A DNA stretch of 27,656 nt from RGIG5612 sp045601405. Lineage in GTDB: Bacteria; Bacillota; Clostridia; Lachnospirales; Lachnospiraceae. Positions 1-7,156 of this stretch are shown here, piece by piece. Within the stretch, counting starts at the first letter, position 1, and each line of letters starts with the position of its first letter. The notes under the pieces are model-generated. The model was not told the origin of the DNA. It worked only from the letters and a program-made list of their open reading frames with translations, and ran no database searches. A program made the translations under genes and the position numbers. The stretch is taken from positions 1 to 27,656 of the forward strand of contig JAZRZO010000074.1 in NCBI GenBank assembly GCA_045601405.1. Direction: 5' to 3'.

Positions 1-185
1 GTATGTTCATCAACATCAATGACGTAATCGCCTAGGTCTGTAAAGTTCTTGTAATGCTTGTTGGTAACATCCCATTTATATGTGGCACCTTTTTGATATT
101 TGCTACTAGCTTCATTACAAGATGATAAAAGTAATGATGCAACAACGATTAACATTACTACTAAATAGATTTTCTTTTTTCTCAT
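1..185 (-). CDS. putative lipoprotein, partial (C-terminus beyond window)
   Basis: The reading frame starts at an ATG at 185 and runs off the left edge of the window, leaving about 61 visible codons. The start is supported by an AGGAG ribosome binding site about 8 bases upstream. The protein opens with a charged segment (MRKKK), then a hydrophobic stretch, then a lipobox LLSSC with the lipid-modified Cys at about residue 23, so it is predicted to be a lipid-anchored surface protein. The visible mature part (NEASSKYQKGATYKWDV onward) is polar and I do not recognise a family. Base composition is clearly AT-richer than the genes from 590 onward, as is the adjoining RhuM remnant, which suggests accessory DNA. 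Function unknown. Confidence 0.7.
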   Translation of the reverse strand, partial: MRKKKIYLVVMLIVVASLLLSSCNEASSKYQKGATYKWDVTNKHYKNFTDLGDYVIDVDEH

Positions 186-210
186 AATTAATTCTCCTAC
201 TCTGTTATTA

Positions 211-497
211 TTAATCTGAAGATGTCATATCATACTGTTTTCCATCAGAGGCAGTTATTCGAAAATTTCGAATAACTGAATTGTCGTTTAGTTCTCCGTC
301 TAGAAAAGCTTTTTTTAGATGATAGTTTATGGCAGTTTGTCTCAACATCGATAAAGAAGTGCCATCATTTTTTGAGAAAGCCAAACATTCTCATCAGCAT
401 ATATAGCTTCTACTCCGCTCTCTCCTGAAGCTGTGATAAATGTAAGGTATTCCGCTGCGCTTGAGCGAACTGTAATTTCATTTTTCTTTTTTGTCAT
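211..497 (-). pseudogene. decayed RhuM-family (virulence RhuM/KilA-N-like) gene
   Basis: From an ATG at 497 the frame reads MTKKKNEITVRSSAAEYL and continues to DENVWLSQKMMALLY, then hits a TGA. Removing one base after the TAT codon (near 344) restores DVETN; removing a second base about 15 nt later restores INYHLKKAFLDGEL, then NDNSVIRNFRITASDGKQYD, before a TAA at 211. The pattern WLSQKMMALLYDVETN, INYHLKK and SVIRNFRITASDGK is the N-terminal signature of the RhuM family as I know it. That family is usually about 300 residues, so this copy has two +1 frameshifts and lacks most of its C-terminus. It is almost certainly non-functional. RhuM genes are frequent passengers on islands and near restriction systems, consistent with the AT-rich accessory character of this edge. 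Confidence 0.8.
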
Positions 498-589
498 GTT
501 TCAAACTTGCATCCTTTCAGATTCCAAATATATTATCTATGATTACATTTAATCCGACAACATTCCTGTCGTTTCAACCCGGCTAGAGT

Positions 590-2083
590 TTACACCTTAG
601 ACATCAAGCATACGACTTCGCAATGAACTGTGTTTGAAAACATGTCTGTCCAGGTCAGCTTTTCTATCTTATAGCACACGCCGTCCGGCCGGGTTAGTAT
701 CTTAAGGTCGCGGGCGAGCGTAGCACTGTCACAGCTTATATACACGATCTTTTCGGGGCCGACTTTTTTAAGAGCATCAAGAAGCACGGCATCGCAGCCT
801 TTTCTGGGAGGATCAAGTATAACCACATCCGCCTCAGAACCTTTTTCCGGAAATATCTCCTCTGCTCTGCCGCAGATGAATCCGGCATTTTCTATCCCGT
901 TCATAGCTGCGTTTTCTTCTGCGTCCTCGATCGCCTCACTCACATATTCAACGCCCGTTACCTGCCCCGCATATTTCGCGGCAAAAAGAGATATCGTGCC
1001 TATGCCGCAATACAGGTCCCATACATTTTCGTCCCCTTTCAGGTCCGCGAATTCAAAAGCTTTTTCATACAGCCTTTCCGCCTGAACCGGGTTCACCTGA
1101 TAAAACGAGAGCGGGGAGATCTTGAACCTCAGCCTCCGGTTGTCCACGCAAAGCTCGTCCATGATATACCCTTTCCCGTAAATGACTCTGGTTTCCCTGC
1201 CCATTATCACATTAGTGTTATCTTTGTTGATATTCAGGCAGATACTCCCGATCTTTGGGAGATGCCTGTATTCCTCCGCGCAGCTGGTCTCCGGGTCAGA
1301 CAAGTGCTTGTCCGCAGAATGCTCCGTTACAGCATCATCAAGTTCAAGCTCACGAAGTATGCGGACAAAGGCGTCCTCGGTTTTTTTATCCTGCAGATGA
1401 TCGCCGTTTATCACCAGACATACCATAACCTCACCTGAGCGAAAGCCTGTCCTTATCATAAGATGCCTTACAAGACCATGCCCGCTCTTCTCATCATAAA
1501 CGGATATTTCATTGTCTTCTATAAAGCGTTTAACAGCCATCAATATCTTTGCGCCGGATTCCGGCGCGGCTGCGCAATCTTCTGTGTCGATTATGCTGTG
1601 TGTCCGGCCGGCATAGAAGCCCGCGATCACGCGTCCGTTTTTTGACCTGCCGATCGGGAACTGGAGTTTGTTTCTGTATCTTACAGGTGTCGGGATATGA
1701 GAACCCTCATCCGTCTGCCTTCGGCAGCCACCTCCCCCCAGAGGGGGAAGGCTATCGAGGCCTCCTATCCTTCTCAGATCCTCCCTCACCTTATCTTCCT
1801 TAAAACGCAGCTGTCTTTCATAACTCATCTCCATCAGCTGACATCCGCCGCAGCGCGCGGCGTTTTCACACGGAGGCTCCACACGGTCCGGCGATGCCTT
1901 GATCACCTTAAGCACCTTTGCATAGCCGTAGCTCTTTCTCACCTTTGTTACCACAGCCTCCACAATATCTCCCGGCACTGTATGCTTAACAAAAAAGGTA
2001 AAGCCCTCCGCCTTACCTATCCCTTCGCCGCCGGCTCCTATATCGCACACCTCGACCTTTACTATGTCATTCTTCTTAAACAC
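590..2083 (-). CDS. rlmD: 23S rRNA (uracil-5-)-methyltransferase, RlmD/RumA family
   Basis: SAM-dependent enzyme that makes 5-methyluridine in 23S rRNA (or in tRNA; specificity inside this family cannot be read from sequence). An N-terminal TRAM RNA-binding domain (about 1–62) is followed by a 4Fe-4S site with Cys72, Cys78 and Cys81 (CENAARCGGC) plus a later Cys in EDC. The Rossmann methyltransferase part has DLYCGIGT, the ILDPPRKGC loop, and YISCDSATLARDL with the catalytic Cys. The C-terminus keeps the general-base Glu (VHCEVV). Length, 497 residues, is slightly above the family norm of about 450. Residues ~111–129, between RIGG and YRNK, are encoded by a short interspersed repeat and lengthen that linker by about ten residues. 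Last gene of the minus-strand operon; its ATG overlaps the end of the ACP gene by 8 nt. Confidence 0.9.
   Translation of the reverse strand: MFKKNDIVKVEVCDIGAGGEGIGKAEGFTFFVKHTVPGDIVEAVVTKVRKSYGYAKVLKVIKASPDRVEPPCENAARCGGCQLMEMSYERQLRFKEDKVREDLRRIGGLDSLPPLGGGGCRRQTDEGSHIPTPVRYRNKLQFPIGRSKNGRVIAGFYAGRTHSIIDTEDCAAAPESGAKILMAVKRFIEDNEISVYDEKSGHGLVRHLMIRTGFRSGEVMVCLVINGDHLQDKKTEDAFVRILRELELDDAVTEHSADKHLSDPETSCAEEYRHLPKIGSICLNINKDNTNVIMGRETRVIYGKGYIMDELCVDNRRLRFKISPLSFYQVNPVQAERLYEKAFEFADLKGDENVWDLYCGIGTISLFAAKYAGQVTGVEYVSEAIEDAEENAAMNGIENAGFICGRAEEIFPEKGSEADVVILDPPRKGCDAVLLDALKKVGPEKIVYISCDSATLARDLKILTRPDGVCYKIEKLTWTDMFSNTVHCEVVCLMSKV
1704..1753. repeat. interspersed palindromic repeat, copy A (inside rlmD)
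   Basis: About 50 bases starting ccctcatccgtc, with a small hairpin (ctgcc/ggcag) and a second C-run/G-run hairpin (ccccc...ggggg). It aligns with the intergenic copy at 10944–10993 over its whole length with a handful of changes. On the minus strand it is translated in frame within rlmD as SLPPLGGGGCRRQTDEG, a Gly/Arg-rich segment foreign to the family. Confidence 0.75.
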
Positions 2084-2306
2084 TGCTTATCGCCTCTATC
2101 ACATCGCCTACTGTCTTTATCCTTTCCATGTCAGTATTTGAAAGATCCACTCCGAACTCCTTTTCTATTGCCACTGCCATATAGATTACTGCAACGGATG
2201 ACAGACCTAAATCCTCTGCAAGAAGCGAATCCTTACTGACCGCGTCGGCATTTATCCCGTCGTCTATTTCCTTAAGTAATTCTTTAAGCCTTGTCTCAAT
2301 ATCCAC
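2076..2306 (-). CDS. acyl carrier protein
   Basis: A 76-residue acidic four-helix carrier protein. The phosphopantetheine attachment site is Ser37 in EDLGLSSVAV; the canonical DSL motif reads SSV here, as in many secondary ACPs. The family's usual EKEFGVDLS helix follows. The start is a GTG at 2306 preceded by an AGGGG-type ribosome binding site. It overlaps the acyltransferase gene upstream by 11 nt and rlmD downstream by 8 nt, so it is translationally coupled to both. It lies far from any fatty-acid synthesis genes in this window. I infer that it is a dedicated carrier serving the neighbouring acyltransferase rather than the main fatty-acid-synthesis ACP, but the sequence alone does not prove this. 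Confidence 0.85.
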   Translation of the reverse strand: MDIETRLKELLKEIDDGINADAVSKDSLLAEDLGLSSVAVIYMAVAIEKEFGVDLSNTDMERIKTVGDVIEAISSV

Positions 2307-2955
2307 CTTTATTCCCCTTTATCTTATCCGCAAACGCCTTACACCTTCTGTACTCCGCCTCAAGTTCCGCCGTCATACGGGAAATGTCCTTTATCCCCGG
2401 CATTTTTTTATCACAGTGTTCCTTCCAGTAATAAGGCTTTCCTATAACTATGCGATATCTCTGCCACCAGTGCTTCCTATGGATGATATACATAGGTACC
2501 ACCGGAACGTCAGCCTGCTGCGCTATCAGCATTACCCCATCCTTGAATCGGGCGTTGTCATCCGATATACCGCCGTGCGGAAATATCTCAAGATAACCCC
2601 CGTCCCTCAGAACACTTACGCACTGCTTTATTGCTTTAAAATCTGCAAAGCTGCGGTCGATCATTATGCAGCCCGCCGCCTCCATAAAGATCCTTCGCAG
2701 CTTCCCTTTCATGGCTATCTCGCCGACCACATAGTGAACCCTTCTGTACCAGAAAGCAGTCTCAAGAACCATCGGTTCCGAAAAGCCCGTATGATTAGAA
2801 GCCAGCACCGCGCCGTCCTTAAGCTGCCTGACTTCCCGTTCATCCCCAAGAAATATCTTCTTTATCCGGTATATAGGGATAAATGCCATAAGGAAGAACC
2901 GCCCTATGTCCATCGGAAGTTTATCCGGTCTGAATATTTTTTTCTTCGCTCCCAT
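2296..2955 (-). CDS. PlsC-like 1-acyl-glycerol-phosphate acyltransferase family protein
   Basis: A 219-residue member of the LPLAT/PlsC fold, expected at the inner face of the membrane, transferring an acyl chain from acyl-ACP or acyl-CoA to a lipid acceptor. Block I is SNHTGFSEP, so the catalytic His55 is kept but the usual HX4D Asp is a Glu (position 60). Block III, normally FPEGTRS, is FPHGGIS at 125–131 and is followed by the family's FKDG. Block IV is VPVVPMY at 150–156. A hydrophobic segment lies at about 20–30. It sits directly upstream of the ACP gene with an 11-nt overlap, suggesting the ACP supplies the acyl donor. The altered blocks make the acceptor uncertain; phospholipid synthesis is the default reading, another lysolipid or sugar lipid acceptor is possible. 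Confidence 0.8.
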   Translation of the reverse strand: MGAKKKIFRPDKLPMDIGRFFLMAFIPIYRIKKIFLGDEREVRQLKDGAVLASNHTGFSEPMVLETAFWYRRVHYVVGEIAMKGKLRRIFMEAAGCIMIDRSFADFKAIKQCVSVLRDGGYLEIFPHGGISDDNARFKDGVMLIAQQADVPVVPMYIIHRKHWWQRYRIVIGKPYYWKEHCDKKMPGIKDISRMTAELEAEYRRCKAFADKIKGNKGGY

Positions 2956-2963
2956 CAGACCCG

Positions 2964-3683
2964 TTAAATCTCCAGTGCTGTATCAAGTGCCAGTTCTATC
3001 ATTTCATCCAGAGACCGTTCCCTGAGCATAGGATCCATCTCCGTCCCGTCCAATATGCTGTTTGAAGCCGTAAGTATGGTCAGCGCCTTCTTTCCGGCCT
3101 GATCGGCGTTAGCGTAAAGAGCTGCTGCCTCCATCTCAAAGGCCATCACACCCTTTGCCGCCCACTCCTCAACGATGTTCTCCTTCATGCTGTAGTATAT
3201 CTCCTGCGTAAGCACAGCTCCCTTATGATGCTTTATCCCGCACTCTTTGGCTATCCTTTCCGCCGCTGCCAGTAAAGAAGCGTCCGCCGTTGCTATATAT
3301 CCGTCTTCCAGAGAAAACTCGCTTAAGAACCCTGAGTTTGTATAGGCTGTTTCGGCAAGAAGTATCTCTCCAACTCTGATCTGTGGCTGTATGCTTCCCG
3401 CTGTGCCCACGCGTATGATGGCGGCGATATCATAAAAATTGAAAAGCTCATACGCGTACACGCTGATCGACGGTATCCCGACACCGCTGGCCATGGTCGT
3501 TATCATCTTTCCTTTCCATTTTCCCGTGTAGCCCTGAACGCCTCTGATATCATTTACCAGTCGCGCACCTTCCAGAAACCTCTCCGCGATGTACCCGGAC
3601 CTTTTTGGATCTCCCGGCATTATCACAACATCAGCTATATCTTCTTTTTCCGCGATAATATGCGGTGTGGGTATCTTACTCAT
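2964..3683 (-). CDS. deoD: purine-nucleoside phosphorylase, DeoD type, with catalytic Asp replaced by Asn
   Basis: A 239-residue, hexameric-type phosphorylase that splits purine ribonucleosides and deoxyribonucleosides with phosphate. Family residues present: TPHI with the substrate-contacting His, phosphate-binding Arg in GDPKR, VNDIRG and IRVGTAG, the FEMEAAALY ribose-binding segment, and the ERSLDEM Arg near the C-terminus. The position equivalent to E. coli Asp204 (SDH motif), which protonates the purine N7, is Asn208 (SNS) here, encoded by AAC at 3062–3060. In E. coli that Asp matters for 6-amino purines, so specificity may be shifted to inosine/guanosine; this is inference. The start ATG overlaps the rsmI stop in an ATGA arrangement, with GAGGAG 8 nt upstream. 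Confidence 0.88.
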   Translation of the reverse strand: MSKIPTPHIIAEKEDIADVVIMPGDPKRSGYIAERFLEGARLVNDIRGVQGYTGKWKGKMITTMASGVGIPSISVYAYELFNFYDIAAIIRVGTAGSIQPQIRVGEILLAETAYTNSGFLSEFSLEDGYIATADASLLAAAERIAKECGIKHHKGAVLTQEIYYSMKENIVEEWAAKGVMAFEMEAAALYANADQAGKKALTILTASNSILDGTEMDPMLRERSLDEMIELALDTALEI

Positions 3684-4513
3684 ATCTTCAGCTCCTCATA
3701 AATCTCTCTTTTACTGACATTCCTGTCTTTTGCCGCCATCTTCATAGCCTCTTTTTCATCAATCCCCTGCTCCATATAAAAGGACACATGCGCTCTGATA
3801 TCCATATCCTCCCAGAACTGCGGCTCACGCACCGCTTCTTCGTCCGCGCCCTTTATTAGAAGAACCATTTCTCCGCGCGGTTCCTTTTCTCTATAATAGT
3901 CACCGGCGGCGGAGAGGCTTGTCCTTGCCACCTCTTCATGCACCTTGGTCAGTTCCCTGCAGATCTCTATCTCTCTGTTGCCCAAAGCTCCTTCCAGTTC
4001 CTCAAGAGTTTTCTTTAATCTGTGCGGAGCTTCATAGATGACTATGGTGCGTGTTTCTCTTTTCAGTTTCTCAAGCTGTGCCTGCCTTTCTTTTTTATCC
4101 CTTGGAAGAAATCCTTCAAAAACAAATCTCCGTGATGATAATGTGCCGAGAGAAAGCGCTGTTACCACAGCCGAAGGTCCCGGAAGCGATGTCACTTCTA
4201 TCCCTGAAGCCCTTGCGGCCTTCACCAGCTCTTCCCCTGGGTCCGAGATGGCCGGAGTTCCGGCATCTGTTACAAGCGCAACGTCCTTCCCCTCCAGCAT
4301 TTCTTTTATAAGTGCTTCTGACTTTTCAAATTTATTATGCTCGTGATAGCTTGTAATATGCGCTTTTATATCATAGTAATTTAAAAGCCTCAGCGTATGA
4401 CGGGTGTCCTCGGCCGCGACAATATCAACGCTATTGAGGGTCTCCAGCACTCTCAGCGTTATATCCTTCAGATTCCCTATCGGTGTTGCGCAAAGAAATA
4501 ATCTTCCAGCCAT
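3680..4513 (-). CDS. rsmI: 16S rRNA (cytidine(1402)-2'-O)-methyltransferase
   Basis: A 277-residue tetrapyrrole-methylase-fold enzyme that 2'-O-methylates C1402 in the decoding centre of the small ribosomal subunit. It begins with LFLCATPIGNLKDIT, carries the AEDTRHT segment, and has the diagnostic VTDAGTPAISDPGEELV at 82–97, then SLPGPSAVVTALSLG and the RRFVFEGFLPR block. The C-terminal MKMAAKDRNVSKREIYEEL helix is typical. Length matches the family. It starts one base after the trmN6 stop and overlaps deoD by 4 nt, so it belongs to the operon. The pairing with the YabB-type methyltransferase is the same as in Bacillus (yabB–yazA–yabC), without the GIY-YIG gene between them. Confidence 0.95.
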   Translation of the reverse strand: MAGRLFLCATPIGNLKDITLRVLETLNSVDIVAAEDTRHTLRLLNYYDIKAHITSYHEHNKFEKSEALIKEMLEGKDVALVTDAGTPAISDPGEELVKAARASGIEVTSLPGPSAVVTALSLGTLSSRRFVFEGFLPRDKKERQAQLEKLKRETRTIVIYEAPHRLKKTLEELEGALGNREIEICRELTKVHEEVARTSLSAAGDYYREKEPRGEMVLLIKGADEEAVREPQFWEDMDIRAHVSFYMEQGIDEKEAMKMAAKDRNVSKREIYEELKI

Positions 4514-4514
4514 C

Positions 4515-5252
4515 TTAAAAACCGTATATCTCTTTTATCTCGTCAGAGTAGACATTTTTTTCTTTATATATTATCAGCGGATTTTCAACCTTCATGAAGG
4601 TATTGCCGCCCTTGGACGCCTCTATCAGCACCAGCACAGCTTTATCATCAGCGTATGAATGCACAAGCCTCATCCGTTTCGGCTCCAGAGCATTTCTTCT
4701 GAGCACCTCCATGATCCTCGCAAGCTGCTCCGGCCTGTGGACAAGAAAAATTTTTCCGTTATTCTTCAGCAGCGCAGCCGCCTGACATGCCACATCCTCA
4801 AAGCTGCATTTTATCTCATGCCGCGCTATTGCCTTTCTCTCATCAGGATTTTCTATCCCACCGTTGCTCTTCATATACGGAGGGTTTGAGCAGACAACAT
4901 CAAACGAGCATTTTTCAAACATCCTGCCGGCTTCCCTGATATCGCCGCAGACTATCTTTATATCCTCCTCCAGTTTGTTGAGCGCAACGCTCCGCGCCGC
5001 CATATCCGCACTTTCTTCCTGAAGTTCCAGCCCCGTGATATCCTTTGCGCCATACTTTGCCCTTATCAGAAGCGGCAGGATCCCCGTTCCGGTTCCCAGA
5101 TCCATCACCCGGTCACTGCTTTTAACCTTCATGAATCCGGAAAGAAGTACCGCATCTATCCCAAAACAAAAACCTTTTTTATTCTGGATAATGCGATATC
5201 CGTTTCTTTCCAGATCGTCTATTCTCTCGTCTTCTAAAAGTCTGATCTCCAA
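4515..5252 (-). CDS. trmN6: tRNA1(Val) (adenine(37)-N6)-methyltransferase family (TrmN6/YabB)
   Basis: A 245-residue class I SAM-dependent N6-adenine methyltransferase. It shows the SAM-binding DLGTGTGILPLL (motif I) and the catalytic SNPPYMK (motif IV, NPPY), which marks amino-group methylation of adenine. The first 25 residues (LERNGYRIIQNKKGFCFG with IDAVLLS) match the YabB/TrmN6 group. The start is TTG at 5252, chosen because AAGGA lies 7 nt upstream and the family N-terminus aligns there; no ATG is better placed. Separated by 2 nt from ricT and 1 nt from rsmI. Target nucleotide assignment rests on family knowledge only. Confidence 0.85.
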   Translation of the reverse strand: MEIRLLEDERIDDLERNGYRIIQNKKGFCFGIDAVLLSGFMKVKSSDRVMDLGTGTGILPLLIRAKYGAKDITGLELQEESADMAARSVALNKLEEDIKIVCGDIREAGRMFEKCSFDVVCSNPPYMKSNGGIENPDERKAIARHEIKCSFEDVACQAAALLKNNGKIFLVHRPEQLARIMEVLRRNALEPKRMRLVHSYADDKAVLVLIEASKGGNTFMKVENPLIIYKEKNVYSDEIKEIYGF

Positions 5253-5254
5253 TA

Positions 5255-6151
5255 TTATTCCTTCTCAAGCTCTTTCAGCGCTTTCATCTCTTCTTCCGAG
5301 ACCTTCACCGGTTTATCCGGTCTGCTCTTTTTCTTTTTTCTCGTAAATTTCAGATCTCCGGGGCCGTACTCTCTTGCTTCCCTTTCATCTTCCCCGGTCT
5401 CAACTATCACCCTTATCTTCTGCTTAAGGATATTTACACTGTCCACTACAGCGCGGAAACCGTCCTCTGTGGTGGTTTCATCCCCGGGATGCGGCAGATT
5501 CCTGCTGAGCTCCCTGTATGCTTCCTCTTCGTATTTAATGCAGCACATAAGCCGCCCGCAGCTTCCCGATATCTTTGTAGGGTTAAGTGACAGATTCTGA
5601 TCCTTGGCCATTCTGATGGACACAGGTACAAAATCCGACTGAAACGCGTGGCAGCAAAGCTCCCTGCCGCAGATGCCGTAGCCCCCCAGAGCCTTGGTCT
5701 CATCCCTTACTCCTATCTGCCTGAGCTCGATCCTTGTCCTGTATACGGATGCAAGATCCTTCACCAGCTCTCTGAAGTCCACTCTTCCGTCAGCGGTGAA
5801 ATAAAAAAGTATCTTGTTTCCGTCAAAGGTGTATTCAACATCAACCAGATTCATCTTAAGACCGTGCTTTTCGATCTTTTCCTCGCATGTCGCAAAGGCC
5901 TTCTTCTCTTTTTCCTTATTTGCCTCCGCTTTTTTCCGATCCTCTTCTGTAGCTATTCTTATGATAGGCTTTAAGTCTCCTGCCAGTTCTTTCTTTTCGA
6001 TCTTCTTAGGACCGGTAGCGACCCAGCCGAATTCCACGCCCCTTGCTGTTTCGACTATAACATTATCGCCGGTCTTAATATCCAGCTGTGCCGGATCAAA
6101 ATAATATATCTTGCCTGTCTTTTTAAAACGTACTCCTGCAACCTTTATCAT
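5255..6151 (-). CDS. ricT: PSP1-domain protein RicT (YaaT)
   Basis: A 298-residue PSP1-domain protein. In Bacillus subtilis RicT forms an iron-sulfur complex with RicA and RicF that promotes RNase Y-dependent mRNA processing and sporulation; the partners are not in this window. The Cys-rich core is visible: YGICGRELCCHAF and SGSCGRLMCCIKYEEEAY. The start is ATG at 6151, preceded by AAAGGA 7 nt upstream; an in-frame GTG five codons earlier is less well placed. The C-terminus (after about 265) is Lys/Glu-rich and probably disordered. It follows holB with a 15-nt gap, the same order as holB–yaaT in Bacillus. Confidence 0.9.
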   Translation of the reverse strand: MIKVAGVRFKKTGKIYYFDPAQLDIKTGDNVIVETARGVEFGWVATGPKKIEKKELAGDLKPIIRIATEEDRKKAEANKEKEKKAFATCEEKIEKHGLKMNLVDVEYTFDGNKILFYFTADGRVDFRELVKDLASVYRTRIELRQIGVRDETKALGGYGICGRELCCHAFQSDFVPVSIRMAKDQNLSLNPTKISGSCGRLMCCIKYEEEAYRELSRNLPHPGDETTTEDGFRAVVDSVNILKQKIRVIVETGEDEREAREYGPGDLKFTRKKKKSRPDKPVKVSEEEMKALKELEKE

Positions 6152-6166
6152 ATGTCTTCCTTTCAC

Positions 6167-7156
6167 CTACTGTCTGTATTCTTCCCTTATGTAAAACATA
6201 AGGGTCTCAAAAACCGCCTTTACGTCCACACCTGCCTTAAGCCTCTTTCCCGCTTCCTCTATAGCACCTATCACATTATTAACGGCCTGAAAGGAAAGAG
6301 CCTCTGCCTGTTTTTTTACAACGGCTCTGTCGTTTTCAAAATACAGTTCTTTATTCTGACACGCCTTTGTGATAAGCACATCCCTGTACCACAAAAGCAT
6401 GATATCCAGCATTTCCTTTTCGCTTGCTTTATCCAGCTCCGAGGCCGTCCTGAATATTTCCAGGGCATCCTCATTTTTTATATCCTTAAGCTTTCCGATG
6501 ATCTCGTCCTTAAGCCTTCCGGTGCCGCTCTCTTCGTTAAGCGAAAGCGCCCGCCCCAGGTTTCCGCCTGAAAAAGCGGCATATTCTCTTATGTTTTCCT
6601 TTTTGACGCCTGCCGCCTCAAGCTCTTTTTCTATCACTCCCCGCTCCAGCATCTCCATATCTATCCTGATGCAGCGCGAGCGGACTGTCTCCAGAAATAT
6701 ATCCGCGTTATCCGCCAGCAAGAATATCAGCACATATTCAGGCGGTTCCTCTATCGTCTTGAGCAGGGCGTTCTGCCCGTTGTCATTCAAAAGATGTGCG
6801 TCATTAACTATATATATCTTGTACGGACCGTAAAACGGAGGTATGTCTATGCCTGCGATCAGCTGTTCCCTCACCTCATCCGTGGAAAGAAGCAGGTCCT
6901 TTTTATGTGTGACACGGATGATGTCCGGATGATTGAATGTGGCCGCCTTTACGCAGGAAGGACACTTCCCGCAGGGACCTTTTTCCGGGCCTTCATCGCA
7001 CAGCAGAGCCGCCGCGACATACTCGACCAGAGTCTTTTTGCCGCTCCCCTTTTCTCCGCTTATGATAAAGCCGTGCGGAAGCGCGTTCTTCGCCGCTCCC
7101 TCTTTTATGTGCCGGATACTGTTTTGATTTCCCAGCACCTGCTTCAGTCCCGGCAT
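6167..7156 (-). CDS. holB: DNA polymerase III delta' subunit
   Basis: A 329-residue clamp-loader subunit, helping to load the sliding clamp at replication forks. The Walker A motif is GEKGSGKKT at 34–42. A zinc module is formed by Cys53, Cys62, Cys65 and Cys68. The region NALLKTIEEPP matches the Walker B/sensor surroundings, and VRSRCIRI carries the SRC motif that supplies an arginine finger to a neighbouring subunit. The C-terminal half is the helical oligomerisation domain. The start ATG at 7156 lies 13 nt inside the preceding kinase-like gene. The holB–ricT neighbourhood is conserved across Firmicutes. Confidence 0.93.
   Translation of the reverse strand: MPGLKQVLGNQNSIRHIKEGAAKNALPHGFIISGEKGSGKKTLVEYVAAALLCDEGPEKGPCGKCPSCVKAATFNHPDIIRVTHKKDLLLSTDEVREQLIAGIDIPPFYGPYKIYIVNDAHLLNDNGQNALLKTIEEPPEYVLIFLLADNADIFLETVRSRCIRIDMEMLERGVIEKELEAAGVKKENIREYAAFSGGNLGRALSLNEESGTGRLKDEIIGKLKDIKNEDALEIFRTASELDKASEKEMLDIMLLWYRDVLITKACQNKELYFENDRAVVKKQAEALSFQAVNNVIGAIEEAGKRLKAGVDVKAVFETLMFYIREEYRQ

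Noticed and set aside
498..589. Intrinsic terminator after rlmD
   Set aside because: A weak cgaca/tgtcg inverted repeat exists near 555–572, but the stem is only 5 bp and no T-run follows on the minus strand.
1697..2239. Plus-strand 180-codon open frame opposite rlmD and the ACP gene
   Set aside because: Antisense shadow of two confidently identified genes, starting within the palindromic repeat; no ribosome binding site or recognisable domain.
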